DNA from: Bacteroidota bacterium
GTDB taxonomy: Bacteria; Bacteroidota; Bacteroidia; Bacteroidales; Paludibacteraceae
Direction of reading: 5' to 3'
DNA: 64,000 nucleotides
Assembly: GCA_021779195.1 (NCBI GenBank)
Contig: JAJYBB010000015.1
Location: 20,251 to 84,250 of the forward strand
Below are positions 43,721 to 54,676 of this stretch, piece by piece (position 1 is the stretch's first letter; each line of letters opens with the position of its first letter). The translations under genes and the position numbers were made by a program. The notes under the pieces are model-generated. The model did not search any database and was not told where the DNA came from. It saw only the letters and a list, made by a program, of their open reading frames with translations.

Positions 43721-44479
43721 ATGAAAACAGCATTAATTACTGGAACCACCTCCGGATTTGGACGAGCATTTGCCTTTCGATTGGCTCAATTGGGTTATAA
43801 TCTTATCATTACTGGTCGACGAGCCGACCGATTAAATGCATTGACACAAGAATTAAAACATAAATTCCCGATCGATATTTTATCTCTTTGCTTTGATGTT
43901 CGTGATAAAGATGCATGTAATCAAGCCATTTCAAGCATTCCAACGTTTTTCGAAAACATAGATATATTGGTTAATAATGCCGGTTTAGCAGCTGGAGCAT
44001 TGCCATTTGCTGAAAGCGAATTAACCGATTTTGAGCAAATGATTGATACAAACGTGAAAGGTTTGTTGTATATTACTAAACTCATTGTACCACGTATGAT
44101 CGAACGGAAATCGGGGCATATCATTAATATCTCTTCGATTGCAGGAATCGAAGTTTATCCCAACGGCAGTGTTTATTGCGCTTCAAAACATGCTGTAAAT
44201 GCCATTACTAAAGGTCTAAGGCTCGATTTAGTTAAATATGGCATTAAAGTTAGCTCCATTTCTCCGGGTATGGTCGAAACCGAATTTTCAATTGTTCGTT
44301 ATCATGGAGATGAAGAAAAAGCCAAGGCTGTATATTCCGGTTTAATTCCACTTAATGCTGAGGATATTGCTGATACACTAGAGTTTATCGTTACACGACC
44401 GGCTCATGTTAGTATCAATGATATTCAAATTAATCCGACACAACAAGCAAATACTTATGTTGCTCATCGGGTTAATTGA
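43721..44479 (+). CDS. Short-chain dehydrogenase (YdfG-like)
   Basis: A 252-residue NAD(P) oxidoreductase. It has the cofactor site TGTTSGFGRAF, ITGRRADRL (Arg pair favouring NADP), the NNAGLA motif, and catalytic Ser in NISSIAG with YCASK. Proteins of this subgroup reduce 3-hydroxy acids or serine-like substrates; the substrate here is not known. It follows ribBA by 34 bases and may be co-transcribed with it. Confidence 0.85.
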   Translation: MKTALITGTTSGFGRAFAFRLAQLGYNLIITGRRADRLNALTQELKHKFPIDILSLCFDVRDKDACNQAISSIPTFFENIDILVNNAGLAAGALPFAESELTDFEQMIDTNVKGLLYITKLIVPRMIERKSGHIINISSIAGIEVYPNGSVYCASKHAVNAITKGLRLDLVKYGIKVSSISPGMVETEFSIVRYHGDEEKAKAVYSGLIPLNAEDIADTLEFIVTRPAHVSINDIQINPTQQANTYVAHRVN

Positions 44480-44564
44480 ATTAATTTATATTTTATTACG
44501 TATAATTAACTCGAAAATTGGCTGAATTATCCATTTAAAAGTAAAAATATTTAAAAAAATACCC

Positions 44565-44572
44565 TATTTTTG
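44565..44572 (+). promoter_or_regulatory. Putative -7 element of the DUF349 gene
   Basis: TATTTTTG, 81 bases upstream of the chosen start. Confidence 0.35.
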
Positions 44573-44653
44573 TAACTGTATTATTATCAACCTGAATGAA
44601 TATTGACCCTCTTTGCATTCGTGCAAACGCTAAAACAAAATAAAACATTGAAA

Positions 44654-46699
44654 ATGAACCCACTTGATATAAACAAGGATCCTCAAGCTGTTTTAAATGA
44701 AAACATGGACAGCAAAATGACTGAAATAGCAGTTACTGAAATTTTGTCGGATCGAACCGAAAGTTCTCCTTCGGTCGATCAAACGATTGTTGAACATGAA
44801 ATTGAAGCCGATATTACAGCTTCAGATCTGATAGAGCTCGATCATCATCAGAAAAACGTTGAAAATACTGAAATTCAATCGAATAACGATAATTTAATAC
44901 GATCAACCAACGACAATCAATCAGTCGATCTTTTGATGACCGAGCAACCTGCAGACGAATCAATTGAAGCTGTTAAGTCGCATCATAACGAATATGCATC
45001 ATTATCAAAAAAAGAATTGATTGAAACGTTGCAATCGTTAATAGAACAGGAAGTTGATCAGGTAAAAGATCGAATAGAGAGCATTAAACAGTTGTATTAC
45101 AAAAAAATAAAGGTTGAAATTGAAGATTTGAAAAAGGCATATGCTGAAACAAACGTAGGCGATGAAGACGAATTTATAGCTCCTAAAGATGAAAATGAAG
45201 AACTTTTTAAATCACTTTTAAATCAGTTTCGGTTAAAAAAGGCATCTGTACAGGCAAAAATTGAGAAAGAAAAAGAAAGTAATTTGATTGCCAAGCAACA
45301 ATTACTGGATCAAATGAAAGCTTTAGTCGAAAGTAAGGAAGATGTTTCAAGTCATATTGTCGAATTCAGAAACTTACAACAAAGATGGAAATCAATCGGA
45401 CAAGTGCCGGCAACTGCTTCAACAGAACTGTGGAAACATTACAATCATTTTCAAGAAGAATTTTGGGATTTGATAAAAATTAACAATGAGCTAAGAGAAT
45501 ATGACTTTAAGAAAAACTTGGAGATCAAAAACCAACTATGTGATGCTGCCGAAAAGTTAGTTGATGAGGTCGATATAATCTCAGCATTTCAACAACTTCA
45601 AAAATTACACGAAGATTGGCATGAGACAGGTCCCGTTTCGCGAGAATTACGCGAAGAAGTCTGGGCTCGGTTCAAAGATTCTTCAGCTAAGATTAACAAA
45701 AAACATCAAGCTCATTTCGATTTAATTCGAAAAATTGAAGAAGATAATTTTGTATTGAAAACTCGGCTTTGTGAAAAAATTGAAGCATTCGATTATAGCG
45801 ATTTCAAAACATACAAAGCCTGGGATGAAGGAGTTAAAACAATTTTAGCATGGCAGGAAGAATGGCGAACCATTGGTTTCGCACCCCGCAAGGTAAACCA
45901 GAAAATTTTCGATCGTTACAGGAAAGCCTGTGATGCTTTCTTTGCAGCCAAAACCCAGTTTTACAAAGAAACAAAAACTTTATTGGCTCAAAATGCCGAA
46001 AAGAAAAAAACGCTCTGTGAACAGGCTGAAGCACTGAAAGACAGTATTGAATGGAAAGATTCAGGCGATAGATTGATTCAACTTCAAAAAGAATGGAAAA
46101 CAATCGGTCCGGTACCGAAGAAAATTTCAGATGAACTTTGGAAACGTTTCATTGCTGCTTGCGACTTTTTCTTTGAACAAAAAAATAAAAATCTAAAGGG
46201 ACTTCGCGGCTCCGAAGCCGATAACTTAGCCAAGAAAAAAGAGTTAATTAACCGCATCAGTACATTTGAAAAATCAGATAATAATACTGAATCGATTGCT
46301 AATCTCAGGGCTTTGATAAGTGAATGGAATGAAATCGGACATGTACCTTTCAAAGAAAAAGATAAGATTTACAAAGATTATCGCGAAGCATTAGACAAAC
46401 AATTTGATTTATTGAATGTTGATGCGTCTGTCCGTCGACTTGATTCTTTCAAGTCAAATTTGAAAGATATGAGTACCAAAGGTGAAAACAAGCTTTACCA
46501 CGAACGTGAAAAATTGGTACGAGCTTATGAACATTTAAAATCTGAAATTGCAACTTACGAAAATAATATCGGATTCTTTTCTTCCAATTCAAAAAAAGGG
46601 GGTGGTTTAATTAAAGAAATGGAACGAAAAATCGAAACACTAAAAGATGAATGTAAACTCATCGAACAAAAAATTAATTTGATAGACGAAAATATATAA
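44654..46699 (+). CDS. DUF349 repeat protein
   Basis: A 681-residue cytoplasmic, highly charged protein. After an acidic low-complexity region (about 1-120) it is mainly helical, with repeated W-x-x-x-G units typical of DUF349: RWKSIGQVP, DWHETGPV, EWRTIGFAP, EWKTIGPVP and EWNEIGHVPF. The end forms a coiled coil. Biochemical role is unknown. The frame begins with a TTG at 44603, but the ATG at 44654 (MNPLDINKD) is the more likely start. A good terminator follows. Confidence 0.85.
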   Translation: MNPLDINKDPQAVLNENMDSKMTEIAVTEILSDRTESSPSVDQTIVEHEIEADITASDLIELDHHQKNVENTEIQSNNDNLIRSTNDNQSVDLLMTEQPADESIEAVKSHHNEYASLSKKELIETLQSLIEQEVDQVKDRIESIKQLYYKKIKVEIEDLKKAYAETNVGDEDEFIAPKDENEELFKSLLNQFRLKKASVQAKIEKEKESNLIAKQQLLDQMKALVESKEDVSSHIVEFRNLQQRWKSIGQVPATASTELWKHYNHFQEEFWDLIKINNELREYDFKKNLEIKNQLCDAAEKLVDEVDIISAFQQLQKLHEDWHETGPVSRELREEVWARFKDSSAKINKKHQAHFDLIRKIEEDNFVLKTRLCEKIEAFDYSDFKTYKAWDEGVKTILAWQEEWRTIGFAPRKVNQKIFDRYRKACDAFFAAKTQFYKETKTLLAQNAEKKKTLCEQAEALKDSIEWKDSGDRLIQLQKEWKTIGPVPKKISDELWKRFIAACDFFFEQKNKNLKGLRGSEADNLAKKKELINRISTFEKSDNNTESIANLRALISEWNEIGHVPFKEKDKIYKDYREALDKQFDLLNVDASVRRLDSFKSNLKDMSTKGENKLYHEREKLVRAYEHLKSEIATYENNIGFFSSNSKKGGGLIKEMERKIETLKDECKLIEQKINLIDENI

Positions 46700-46720
46700 A
46701 ACATTCCCTTTTTTAATTAC

Positions 46721-46758
46721 AAAAAACCTGATCAATTTATTTATTGATCAGGTTTTTT
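46721..46758 (+). terminator. Strong terminator after the DUF349 gene
   Basis: AAAAAACCTGATCAAT and ATTGATCAGGTTTTTT form a perfect 16-base stem with a 6-base loop, 22 bases past the stop codon. Confidence 0.8.
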
Positions 46759-46850
46759 GTAAAATAAATACAAGATAATATATTTAACTCAATGACAATT
46801 TCTACTCCTTTTTTGACTTGTTTTTACCCAAATATTAACCTTTGTGTATC

Positions 46851-46858
46851 TATATTTG
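46851..46858 (+). promoter_or_regulatory. Putative -7 element of the LamG gene
   Basis: TATATTTG, 52 bases before the first ATG. Confidence 0.35.
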
Positions 46859-46909
46859 TACATTGTTTTTTATATGACTAACAGCCAATAATCAATTCAA
46901 AAAATTATT

Positions 46910-49900
46910 ATGATGAGAAAAAAAAATTACATTTTTAAATTAACGAATCGGTTCAAATTTTTTTTATTACTGGGTTTATTCTTTTTTATTTCCAAAGGCG
47001 TTTTTTCGCAAGACGTATCTACCGGATTGATTTTACAGTACGATTTTGATGCCATTTCCGGAGTTACCGTTCCAGATGTGTCGGGCAATAACAATATTGG
47101 AACACTTTATGGAACTCCAAAAGATACAACAGGCTACAGTGGAAATGCAATTTATCTTGCCGATAAACCAAGTTATATCAAACTTCCGGCAGGAATCAAT
47201 TCTTCTTTAAGTTCGTTTACGTTTGCTGCCTGGGTAAAGATCGATGCGTTAAAAAATGCGACCCGTTTTTTTGACTTAGGAACCGGAGTTGATGCTTCAA
47301 ATAATTTCTTAGCTTTTATTCCAAGTTATAATGGTGATAATCAGATCATGTGCCTTCGATATCGACCTACAAGTGGTACAGCGTACAATGTGTTAAGTAC
47401 AGCAAAATTTCCTACTGGAGTGTGGGCACATGTTGCAGTTACGTATGACTGGAATGGATCTTCGGGTACAGCCACCATTTATTTGAATGGTCTGGCAGTC
47501 GGATCTGCATCTAATTTGCCTTATAATATCAGTACCAATCTTGGCTCAACAACTGACAATTTTATTGGAGAATCACGTTGGACACAGGATATCAATGGCT
47601 TTGGTGGTTCATTTGATGATGTGCGTTTCTACAACCGTGCGCTGACAGCTACTGATATTCTTACTCTTAATGGTTTATCCGAACTGAATAATGAATATAA
47701 CAAACTTACGCTTGGAGATATTTCTGCAGTTACTTCAAATTTAACTTTGCCAACTTCATTAGGATCCAGTGGGGTAACTGTTACATGGAGTTCGAGTAAA
47801 CCTTTAATTATTGACTCCCTCGGAGTGGTTTCTCAACCAGCGAAATATGATAGTTATGTAACACTTACTGCTGTTCTTTCACAGACAGTTGGAGGAAAAA
47901 CTTACACCATGACAAAACCATTTATTGTAAAGGTTCTCGGTGTAGTACCAACCCCTGAACAGGTAGCAGAATGGAATTTTACGGTTGACAATATTGATTT
48001 GGTCAACGACACTTTAAGAGTAAAGGATGTTCAAAGTGGATTCGTCGGTAAGTTAGTTAACGATGCACGGATTCGTACAATTGGAAGCTCCACTCAATAT
48101 AACGTATTAGATTTGGGAAATGGATCTGGTTATTTTGATATGGGACAGGATATCGGCAAAGCAATTTATAGTTTTCGCGATTACACAATCATGGGATATT
48201 TTCGAGTTGCAAGCGACTATACCGAATTATCAAATTCTGGAAATATGTTCTATGCATTTTCGAACACTACTCAAGGTGATATTGGGAAAAATGGTTATGT
48301 GATCGGTAGATTAAACAATCAGGGACATCAGTGTACTTCTGGATATTGGAGCAGTGGAAAAATGGAAATTGCAGTTGGTACACCCGCCCCGATCGGAGCT
48401 TGGCATCATTTCTGCTATGTTCAAAGCGGAACTACAGGAACAATTTATGTCGATGGAGTCAGTGTTGCTTCAGGTACAATGACAAATTTACCCAGTACAT
48501 CAATTGCCTTATCCGGCAGAGATGGAACTTGGTATAATTGGCTTGGACGTTCAATAGGACTTTCAAGCGATGTATATCTTCGTAAAACTTTAATCTATGA
48601 TTTTCAGGTTTTAAGCATTCCAATTACTTCTGATGATTTGAATTTCGGAATTTTTGAAGTACCTGCAACCCTGGATAAACTGAATACTGCTTATGCTGAA
48701 AATCCTGATTACACAGCCCCCGAATTGGCTATAGAAAGAGATAGTTTATCATTAGGTGATCTAAGTGCCGTTACCTCAAATATTATTTTGCCTGTTCAGG
48801 GACGACTTGACCCGACTATAAAAATTAAATGGTCGACGACCAATTCAAAATTAATTGATGCAAATGGCATTGTAACCCGTCCTGATTATTATAATTACAA
48901 CGATACATTGACTGCCACGCTAATTAAAAACGGTCAATCGTTGACAAAAGCATTCCCGGCAACAGTTCTATTGAAAGACAATTCTCAATATACCAATGAT
49001 TTGGTACTTAAATACGACTTTTCGAATTCACATGATTCCATTGTAGTTGATGCTGCCGAAAAACACTTTAACGGCACGTTAAAAAATCAGGCTAAAATTG
49101 AAAGTTTCGGAATAACGAATAAGTTCAGTGTGTTAAATTTAGGCGACAGCATCGGCTACTTTGATATGGGTTCAGAAATTGGCAACGTGTTTTACAATTT
49201 ATCAGATTATACTGTAAGTGCTTATTATAGAATTGATTCAACAAATGTTTCACTTGCAAATGCCGGTAATTTTCTATTCTCCTTTTCTAACAGCGACAAT
49301 GTCATGAGAGATCAAAACGGATATCTCATTGCCAGTCTAAAAGACCAAAGTGTTAGTATCTCTCCTAAATATTACACTTCTGCAAGCGGAAATCAGGCTG
49401 TCAGTGCATCCACTCCTGCATTAAAAGGCGATTGGCATCATCTTGCTTACACGCAGCATGGAACTACCGGAACGCTTTATATTGATGGAGTTGCTTTTGC
49501 AACTAGTGATTCCATTACTAATTTGCCAAAAACAGCTCTTCCTCAACGAAATCAATTGGGTACGCTTTTTAACTGGATTGGGCGTTCTCCTTACAGTTCT
49601 GATGTTTACCTGAGAAATACCCTCATCTATGACTTTCGTGTGTACAGCAGAGCTTTGACCGATTCTGAAATTCAAAACGATATTTTGAAAGTCAATCAGA
49701 CTATAGCAAATCTTAATGCTGCTTATGCCGAAGGACCAACTGCAATCAATGATATTTCTAATTCTAATTACAAAATAATTTCCGGAAATCAGAGAATTAA
49801 AATAATCGGATTGAAAGGAAACGAGAAGATTTCAGTCTTTGATTTAGCTGGAAGACAAATCAAAATGGTATCTGCCAACTCAATTTCATTAGAAACTGGA

Positions 49901-49951
49901 GTTTATATTGTTAAAATCGATCATTATATTGCGAAAGTATTTGTAAGATAG
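46910..49951 (+). CDS. Secreted LamG-domain surface protein with type IX sorting domain
   Basis: A 1013-residue exported protein. The signal peptide ends near FSQ (about residue 33). Three concanavalin-like LamG domains follow (about 40-260, 355-580 and 700-915); the second and third are close copies (GTWYNWLGRSIGLSSDVYLRK and GTLFNWIGRSPYSSDVYLRN). Between them are atrophied Ig-like segments (LGDISAVTSNLTLPTSLGSSGVTVTWSSSK; LGDLSAVTSN). The last 60 residues (KIIGLKGNEKISVFDLAGRQIK, then ETGVYIVKI) form a type A sorting domain for type IX secretion. It probably binds glycans at the surface; no catalytic residues are evident. Confidence 0.85.
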   Translation: MMRKKNYIFKLTNRFKFFLLLGLFFFISKGVFSQDVSTGLILQYDFDAISGVTVPDVSGNNNIGTLYGTPKDTTGYSGNAIYLADKPSYIKLPAGINSSLSSFTFAAWVKIDALKNATRFFDLGTGVDASNNFLAFIPSYNGDNQIMCLRYRPTSGTAYNVLSTAKFPTGVWAHVAVTYDWNGSSGTATIYLNGLAVGSASNLPYNISTNLGSTTDNFIGESRWTQDINGFGGSFDDVRFYNRALTATDILTLNGLSELNNEYNKLTLGDISAVTSNLTLPTSLGSSGVTVTWSSSKPLIIDSLGVVSQPAKYDSYVTLTAVLSQTVGGKTYTMTKPFIVKVLGVVPTPEQVAEWNFTVDNIDLVNDTLRVKDVQSGFVGKLVNDARIRTIGSSTQYNVLDLGNGSGYFDMGQDIGKAIYSFRDYTIMGYFRVASDYTELSNSGNMFYAFSNTTQGDIGKNGYVIGRLNNQGHQCTSGYWSSGKMEIAVGTPAPIGAWHHFCYVQSGTTGTIYVDGVSVASGTMTNLPSTSIALSGRDGTWYNWLGRSIGLSSDVYLRKTLIYDFQVLSIPITSDDLNFGIFEVPATLDKLNTAYAENPDYTAPELAIERDSLSLGDLSAVTSNIILPVQGRLDPTIKIKWSTTNSKLIDANGIVTRPDYYNYNDTLTATLIKNGQSLTKAFPATVLLKDNSQYTNDLVLKYDFSNSHDSIVVDAAEKHFNGTLKNQAKIESFGITNKFSVLNLGDSIGYFDMGSEIGNVFYNLSDYTVSAYYRIDSTNVSLANAGNFLFSFSNSDNVMRDQNGYLIASLKDQSVSISPKYYTSASGNQAVSASTPALKGDWHHLAYTQHGTTGTLYIDGVAFATSDSITNLPKTALPQRNQLGTLFNWIGRSPYSSDVYLRNTLIYDFRVYSRALTDSEIQNDILKVNQTIANLNAAYAEGPTAINDISNSNYKIISGNQRIKIIGLKGNEKISVFDLAGRQIKMVSANSISLETGVYIVKIDHYIAKVFVR

Positions 49952-49977
49952 CAGTATTTGCTAACTCGCTTTGAGAG

Positions 49978-50017
49978 AAAGAGGATGTTCGAAACCAATG
50001 ATCGGACATCCTCTTTT
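49978..50017 (+). terminator. Terminator after the LamG gene
   Basis: AAAGAGGATGTTCGA and TCGGACATCCTCTTT form a 15-base stem with one mismatch, a 9-base loop and following Ts, 27 bases past the stop. The rest of the 49952-50280 gap holds the secA promoter and no gene. Confidence 0.75.
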
Positions 50018-50200
50018 TAGCTTTAACATGCATTTAATAATTAAAACGGACAAGGAAATAGGTGTTATAAGGTTTAAATATAATCCTGAAAGTTATCTCC
50101 TGTAAAATGAATAATCATAAATCCTTGATTTATTTCATATTCAATTTTAAAATTGACAAGTAATGTACCAAACGTTTTCGGTAATTCAAGGAAAAAATTG

Positions 50201-50208
50201 TATCTTTG
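50201..50208 (+). promoter_or_regulatory. Putative -7 element of secA
   Basis: TATCTTTG, 73 bases before the chosen start. A TTTC at about the -33 distance (20-21 bases upstream) is a weak partner. Confidence 0.45.
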
Positions 50209-50280
50209 TCAGTCTTTTTTACGAAAAACTGGTAAAACTGATAATATAGAAAAAATTGAAACTATAAAACGTTGAAATAT

Positions 50281-53200
50281 ATGGGATTTAATGATTTTTT
50301 GGGAAAAGTTTTTGGCAATAAATCGCAACGCGATTACAAAGAAATTTCTCCTATTGTTGAAAGTATAAAAGCAGTTTACGAGGAGGTTTCGAAATTATCG
50401 AACGATGAACTACGAGCAAAAACCGAAACTTTAAAGTTGCGTATCCGTGATTTTGTGGCACCGGAATTACAAAAAATAGCTGATTTGAAAGCTGGAATCG
50501 AAGAGTTAGAAATTGAACTACGTGAAAAATCTTATGCTGAAATTGACAAATTAGAAAAAGAAATAACCGATAAATATGAAAAGATTTTGGACGAGATTTT
50601 GCCCGAAGCTTTTAGTATTATGAAAGAAACTGCCCGTCGTATTTCCGAAAATGATTCAGTTGAAGTAACTGCCAATGATTTTGACCGAGATTTAGCTGCT
50701 AATCATGACTTTGTAACCATCAATGGTGATAAAGCCCACTATAAACACGAATGGACTGCCGGAGGAACATCCATTAAATGGGAGATGGTACATTACGATG
50801 TGCAGTTGTTCGGTGGTGCTGTGTTGCACAAAGGAAAGATTGCCGAAATGGGTACTGGTGAAGGAAAAACGTTGGTTGCTACCCTGCCCGTTTTTTTGAA
50901 TGCATTAACTGGAAATGGCGTGCATGTGGTTACTGTAAATGATTATTTGTCAAAACGTGACTCTGAGTGGATGGGTCCACTTTATATGTTTCATGGGTTA
51001 AGTGTCGATTGCATCGATAAACATCAACCCAATTCCGATAGCCGCAGGCAAGCTTATTTAGCTGATATTACCTTCGGAACGAATAACGAGTTTGGATTCG
51101 ATTATTTGCGCGACAACATGGCAACCAGCCCCGAAGATTTGGTTCAACGCAAACACAATTATGCTATCGTGGATGAGGTTGACTCGGTATTAATCGATGA
51201 TGCCCGTACCCCTTTAATTATTTCAGGTCCGGTTCCAAAAGGCGATGATCAACTTTTTGAAGAGCTTCGTCCAAAAGTTGAAAGATTGGTCAATGCACAA
51301 AAAGCACTTACCACCAAATATTTATCCGAAGCCCGAAATTTGTTGAAATCGGAAGATAAAAAAGTTCAGGAAGAAGGCGCATTGGCATTATTCCGCTCAT
51401 ACAAAGGACTGCCAAAAAACAAACCCCTCATTAAATTTTTAAGCGAACAGGGAATGAAAGCCCTTTTGTTGAAAACTGAGGAATTTTACATGCAGGAAAA
51501 TAATCGGAACATGTATATCGCTACCGATCCGTTATATTTTGTCATTGACGAAAAAAACAATACAATTGAACTCACCGATAAGGGAATTGACTTAATTACA
51601 GATAATACAGATGATGCACATTTCTTCGTTTTACCTGATGTAGGTAGCGAAGTCGCCGAAATTGAAAAAAATAAAACACTTTCAATTGAAGAAAAGCAAT
51701 CTCTAAAGGATGATCTTCTTCAGAATTATTCCATCAAATCTGAACGAGTTCATACCATTAATCAATTGTTGAAAGCCTACACACTGTTTGAAATTGACGT
51801 GGAATATGTGGTGATTGAAAACAAAGTAAAAATTGTAGATGAGCAAACCGGACGTATTATGGAAGGACGTCGATATTCAGATGGATTACACCAGGCAATT
51901 GAAGCAAAAGAACGGGTAACCATCGAAGCTGCCACACAAACTTTTGCTACTATCACGCTTCAGAATTACTTTCGTATGTATCACAAACTGGCTGGTATGA
52001 CTGGTACTGCCGAGACTGAAGCCGGAGAATTATGGGATATTTATAAATTAGATGTTGTAGTTATTCCGACAAATCGTCCCGTTATCAGAATCGACATGGA
52101 AGATCGTGTTTATAAAACCAAACGGGAGAAATATACCGCTGTCATTGATGAAATTGTTCGTTTGGTAGAAGCCGGCCGACCTGTATTGGTTGGAACGACT
52201 TCTGTTGAAATTTCCGAATTGCTGAGTCGTATGTTAAACGGACGAAAAATTAAACACAATGTACTGAATGCCAAGTTGCATCAACGCGAGGCTGAAATTG
52301 TATCTATGGCTGGTCAGACTGGCACTGTAACCATTGCTACCAACATGGCAGGACGTGGTACTGATATAAAACTTAACGGCGAAACCCGCGCTGCCGGAGG
52401 TTTGGCAATCATCGGGACCGAACGTCATGAAAGTCGCCGTGTCGACCGCCAGTTACGCGGGCGTTCAGGGCGTCAGGGTGATCCCGGTTCATCTGTATTC
52501 TACGTATCACTCGAAGATGATTTAATGCGCTTATTTGGTTCGGAACGGATTTCGGGTGTAATGGATAGACTCGGTTTCAATGAAGGCGAAATGATCGAAC
52601 ATTCAATGATTTCAAAATCAATAGAACGGGCACAGAAAAAAGTGGAAGAAAATAACTTCGGTATTCGTAAACGACTGTTGGAATATGATGACGTAATGAA
52701 TTCACAGCGCGAGGTTGTATACTCCAAGCGACGTCATGCATTGATGGGCGAACGAATAGGTTCAGATATTACCAACATGATCTATGATACTGCTGAAAGT
52801 TTAATTGAAACAGCAAGAAATAATGGAGATTTTGAATTACTTGAAGAAGAATTATTCACAACTCTTGCAATGGATGCGCCATTCAACGAAAATGAATTCA
52901 GCGCTTCACGTGGTAATGAATTATCAAACCGCCTTGCCGAAGCTGCAATGGGAACGTTCAAGCGGAAAATGGATAAACTTGCCGCTGTTGCTTTCCCTGT
53001 AATCAAAGAAGTTTACGAACAGAAAGGTCAGCAATATGAAAACATCCTTATTCCTGTTTCTGATGGAAAAAAAGTCTACAACATCACAGCTCATTTAGAA
53101 ACTGCCTATCATAATGAAGCCAAAGAAGTTGTAAAAGCATTCGAAAAACAAATTTTACTCTATGTGATCGATGATGAATGGAAAGAACATTTGCGTCAGC

Positions 53201-53586
53201 TGGATGAATTGCGTAACTCCGTTCAGAATGCAAGTTACGAGCAAAAAGATCCCTTGCTGATTTATAAATTAGAATCTTTCGGATTATTCAAAGAAATGAT
53301 CGAATCAATTAACCGCAAAGTAGTTGAGATTTTAATGCGTGGACAGATTCCTGTACGTGAGCCCGAACAAGTACGTGAAGCTCGACCGGTTAAACGTATG
53401 GATTTAAGTAAGTATCGCACTCAAAAAGATGAGTACAATCAAGGTCCTTCGTCAGATCCTACAAAACAAGATACCCGTGACCACCAGCACAATGAACCAA
53501 TTCGCGTAGAGAAAAAAGTGGGTCGAAATGATCCTTGTCCTTGTGGAAGCGGTAAAAAATATAAAAATTGCCACGGAGCACTTTAA
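50281..53586 (+). CDS. secA: Protein translocase ATPase SecA
   Basis: Motor ATPase of the Sec system. About 1101 residues, the typical Bacteroidota size with an extended N-terminal insert. It has Walker A in [12 protein letters not shown], the [15 protein letters not shown]alker B region, [14 protein letters not shown], and [13 protein letters not shown]. The C-terminal zinc-binding end is [18 protein letters not shown]. The frame opens with a TTG at 50272, but the ATG giving [14 protein letters not shown] matches other SecA starts. lgt follows on the same strand after about 110 bases. Confidence 0.97.
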   Translation: MGFNDFLGKVFGNKSQRDYKEISPIVESIKAVYEEVSKLSNDELRAKTETLKLRIRDFVAPELQKIADLKAGIEELEIELREKSYAEIDKLEKEITDKYEKILDEILPEAFSIMKETARRISENDSVEVTANDFDRDLAANHDFVTINGDKAHYKHEWTAGGTSIKWEMVHYDVQLFGGAVLHKGKIAEMGTGEGKTLVATLPVFLNALTGNGVHVVTVNDYLSKRDSEWMGPLYMFHGLSVDCIDKHQPNSDSRRQAYLADITFGTNNEFGFDYLRDNMATSPEDLVQRKHNYAIVDEVDSVLIDDARTPLIISGPVPKGDDQLFEELRPKVERLVNAQKALTTKYLSEARNLLKSEDKKVQEEGALALFRSYKGLPKNKPLIKFLSEQGMKALLLKTEEFYMQENNRNMYIATDPLYFVIDEKNNTIELTDKGIDLITDNTDDAHFFVLPDVGSEVAEIEKNKTLSIEEKQSLKDDLLQNYSIKSERVHTINQLLKAYTLFEIDVEYVVIENKVKIVDEQTGRIMEGRRYSDGLHQAIEAKERVTIEAATQTFATITLQNYFRMYHKLAGMTGTAETEAGELWDIYKLDVVVIPTNRPVIRIDMEDRVYKTKREKYTAVIDEIVRLVEAGRPVLVGTTSVEISELLSRMLNGRKIKHNVLNAKLHQREAEIVSMAGQTGTVTIATNMAGRGTDIKLNGETRAAGGLAIIGTERHESRRVDRQLRGRSGRQGDPGSSVFYVSLEDDLMRLFGSERISGVMDRLGFNEGEMIEHSMISKSIERAQKKVEENNFGIRKRLLEYDDVMNSQREVVYSKRRHALMGERIGSDITNMIYDTAESLIETARNNGDFELLEEELFTTLAMDAPFNENEFSASRGNELSNRLAEAAMGTFKRKMDKLAAVAFPVIKEVYEQKGQQYENILIPVSDGKKVYNITAHLETAYHNEAKEVVKAFEKQILLYVIDDEWKEHLRQLDELRNSVQNASYEQKDPLLIYKLESFGLFKEMIESINRKVVEILMRGQIPVREPEQVREARPVKRMDLSKYRTQKDEYNQGPSSDPTKQDTRDHQHNEPIRVEKKVGRNDPCPCGSGKKYKNCHGAL

Positions 53587-53664
53587 ATTTTACCTCACCC
53601 TACAGAACCAATAGGGGAAACAAAATGAATATGAATAAAAATTATAACAATAATATTAAAAATT

Positions 53665-53690
53665 CCCCTTGGGGGGGCTTAGAGGGGGCT
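53665..53690. repeat. G-rich intergenic repeat-like element before lgt
   Basis: CCCCTT followed by G7, CTTAGA, G5 and CT. C4/G runs can pair locally. This kind of sequence is often seen repeated in Bacteroidota intergenic DNA. Only one copy is in the window. It ends six bases before the lgt start codon. Confidence 0.45.
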
Positions 53691-53695
53691 TATTT

Positions 53696-54502
53696 ATGCT
53701 TTTAAACTTTATTACCTGGAATGTCAATCCTGTACTGCTGCATTTAGGTCCATTTACTGTACGATGGTATGGTTTACTCTGGGCATTAGGTATTTATGCT
53801 ACATTACTCATCGTACAGAAAATATTCAAACACGAGCAACTGCCAGAAGTTTGGGTAGATAAATTATTCATTTATACGGTTGTTGGTGCCATTGTTGGTG
53901 CACGTCTCGGGCATTGTTTATTTTATGAATGGAGCTATTTCAGTCAGCATCCGCTTGAGATATTATTTATCTGGCATGGTGGATTAGCCAGTCATGGCGG
54001 GGCCATAGGAATATTGATTGCCATTTATTTCTATAATAAAAAAGTATCAAAAAAAGGGTACATTTGGGTTTTCGACCGTTTGGTTATCGGTGTTGCAGTT
54101 TGTGGCGCAGCCATCAGACTTGGAAATTTGATGAATTCCGAAATTTATGGAAATGCAACTTCCATGCCCTGGGGTTTCATATTTAAAAGAGATCCAATGG
54201 GCGACGGATTACCCCACCACCCGACCCAAATCTACGAAATGATTTATTGCTTAGTAACTTTTGCTATAACTTGGTGGTTATACTGGAAAAAAGAAGCTTA
54301 CAAAAAAACCGGATTAATTTTCGGCGTATTTCTAATTGGCATTTTCGGTTCTAGATTTTTGCTCGAATTTATTAAATTAGATCAAGAAGCATTTGAATCA
54401 GGTATGATTTTAAATATGGGTCAGATTTTAAGTATTCCTTTTATTATCTGGGGAATTTGGTTGATTTTCAGAAGTCGCAAATTGCCAATTGCCAATAAAT
54501 AA
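53696..54502 (+). CDS. lgt: Prolipoprotein diacylglyceryl transferase
   Basis: Membrane enzyme that transfers diacylglyceryl to the lipobox Cys of prolipoproteins. The 268-residue protein has about seven hydrophobic segments. Key motifs are GARLGHCLFYEW and the HGGLASHGGAIG loop, which holds the essential His, plus GNLMNSEIYG and a C-terminal GQILSIPFIIWG. The reading frame opens with TTG at 53669 inside a G-rich repeat; the ATG giving MLLNFITWNVNPV is chosen. It follows secA, so the two may be co-transcribed. Confidence 0.92.
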   Translation: MLLNFITWNVNPVLLHLGPFTVRWYGLLWALGIYATLLIVQKIFKHEQLPEVWVDKLFIYTVVGAIVGARLGHCLFYEWSYFSQHPLEILFIWHGGLASHGGAIGILIAIYFYNKKVSKKGYIWVFDRLVIGVAVCGAAIRLGNLMNSEIYGNATSMPWGFIFKRDPMGDGLPHHPTQIYEMIYCLVTFAITWWLYWKKEAYKKTGLIFGVFLIGIFGSRFLLEFIKLDQEAFESGMILNMGQILSIPFIIWGIWLIFRSRKLPIANK

Positions 54503-54676
54503 GGTTGGAAGCTTGATTTGGGTTTGAATCTTTAATGGCAAATACTTATTCTATCAACTACTTTATAAACCTATTATTGAGCTGATTGACTTGGGCGTTT
54601 TGATTCTCTCACTTTGGTCAACTTTTCGCTTCATATCTATTTGCTCTTGATTTATGATGACAAAAGTCTATAAATA

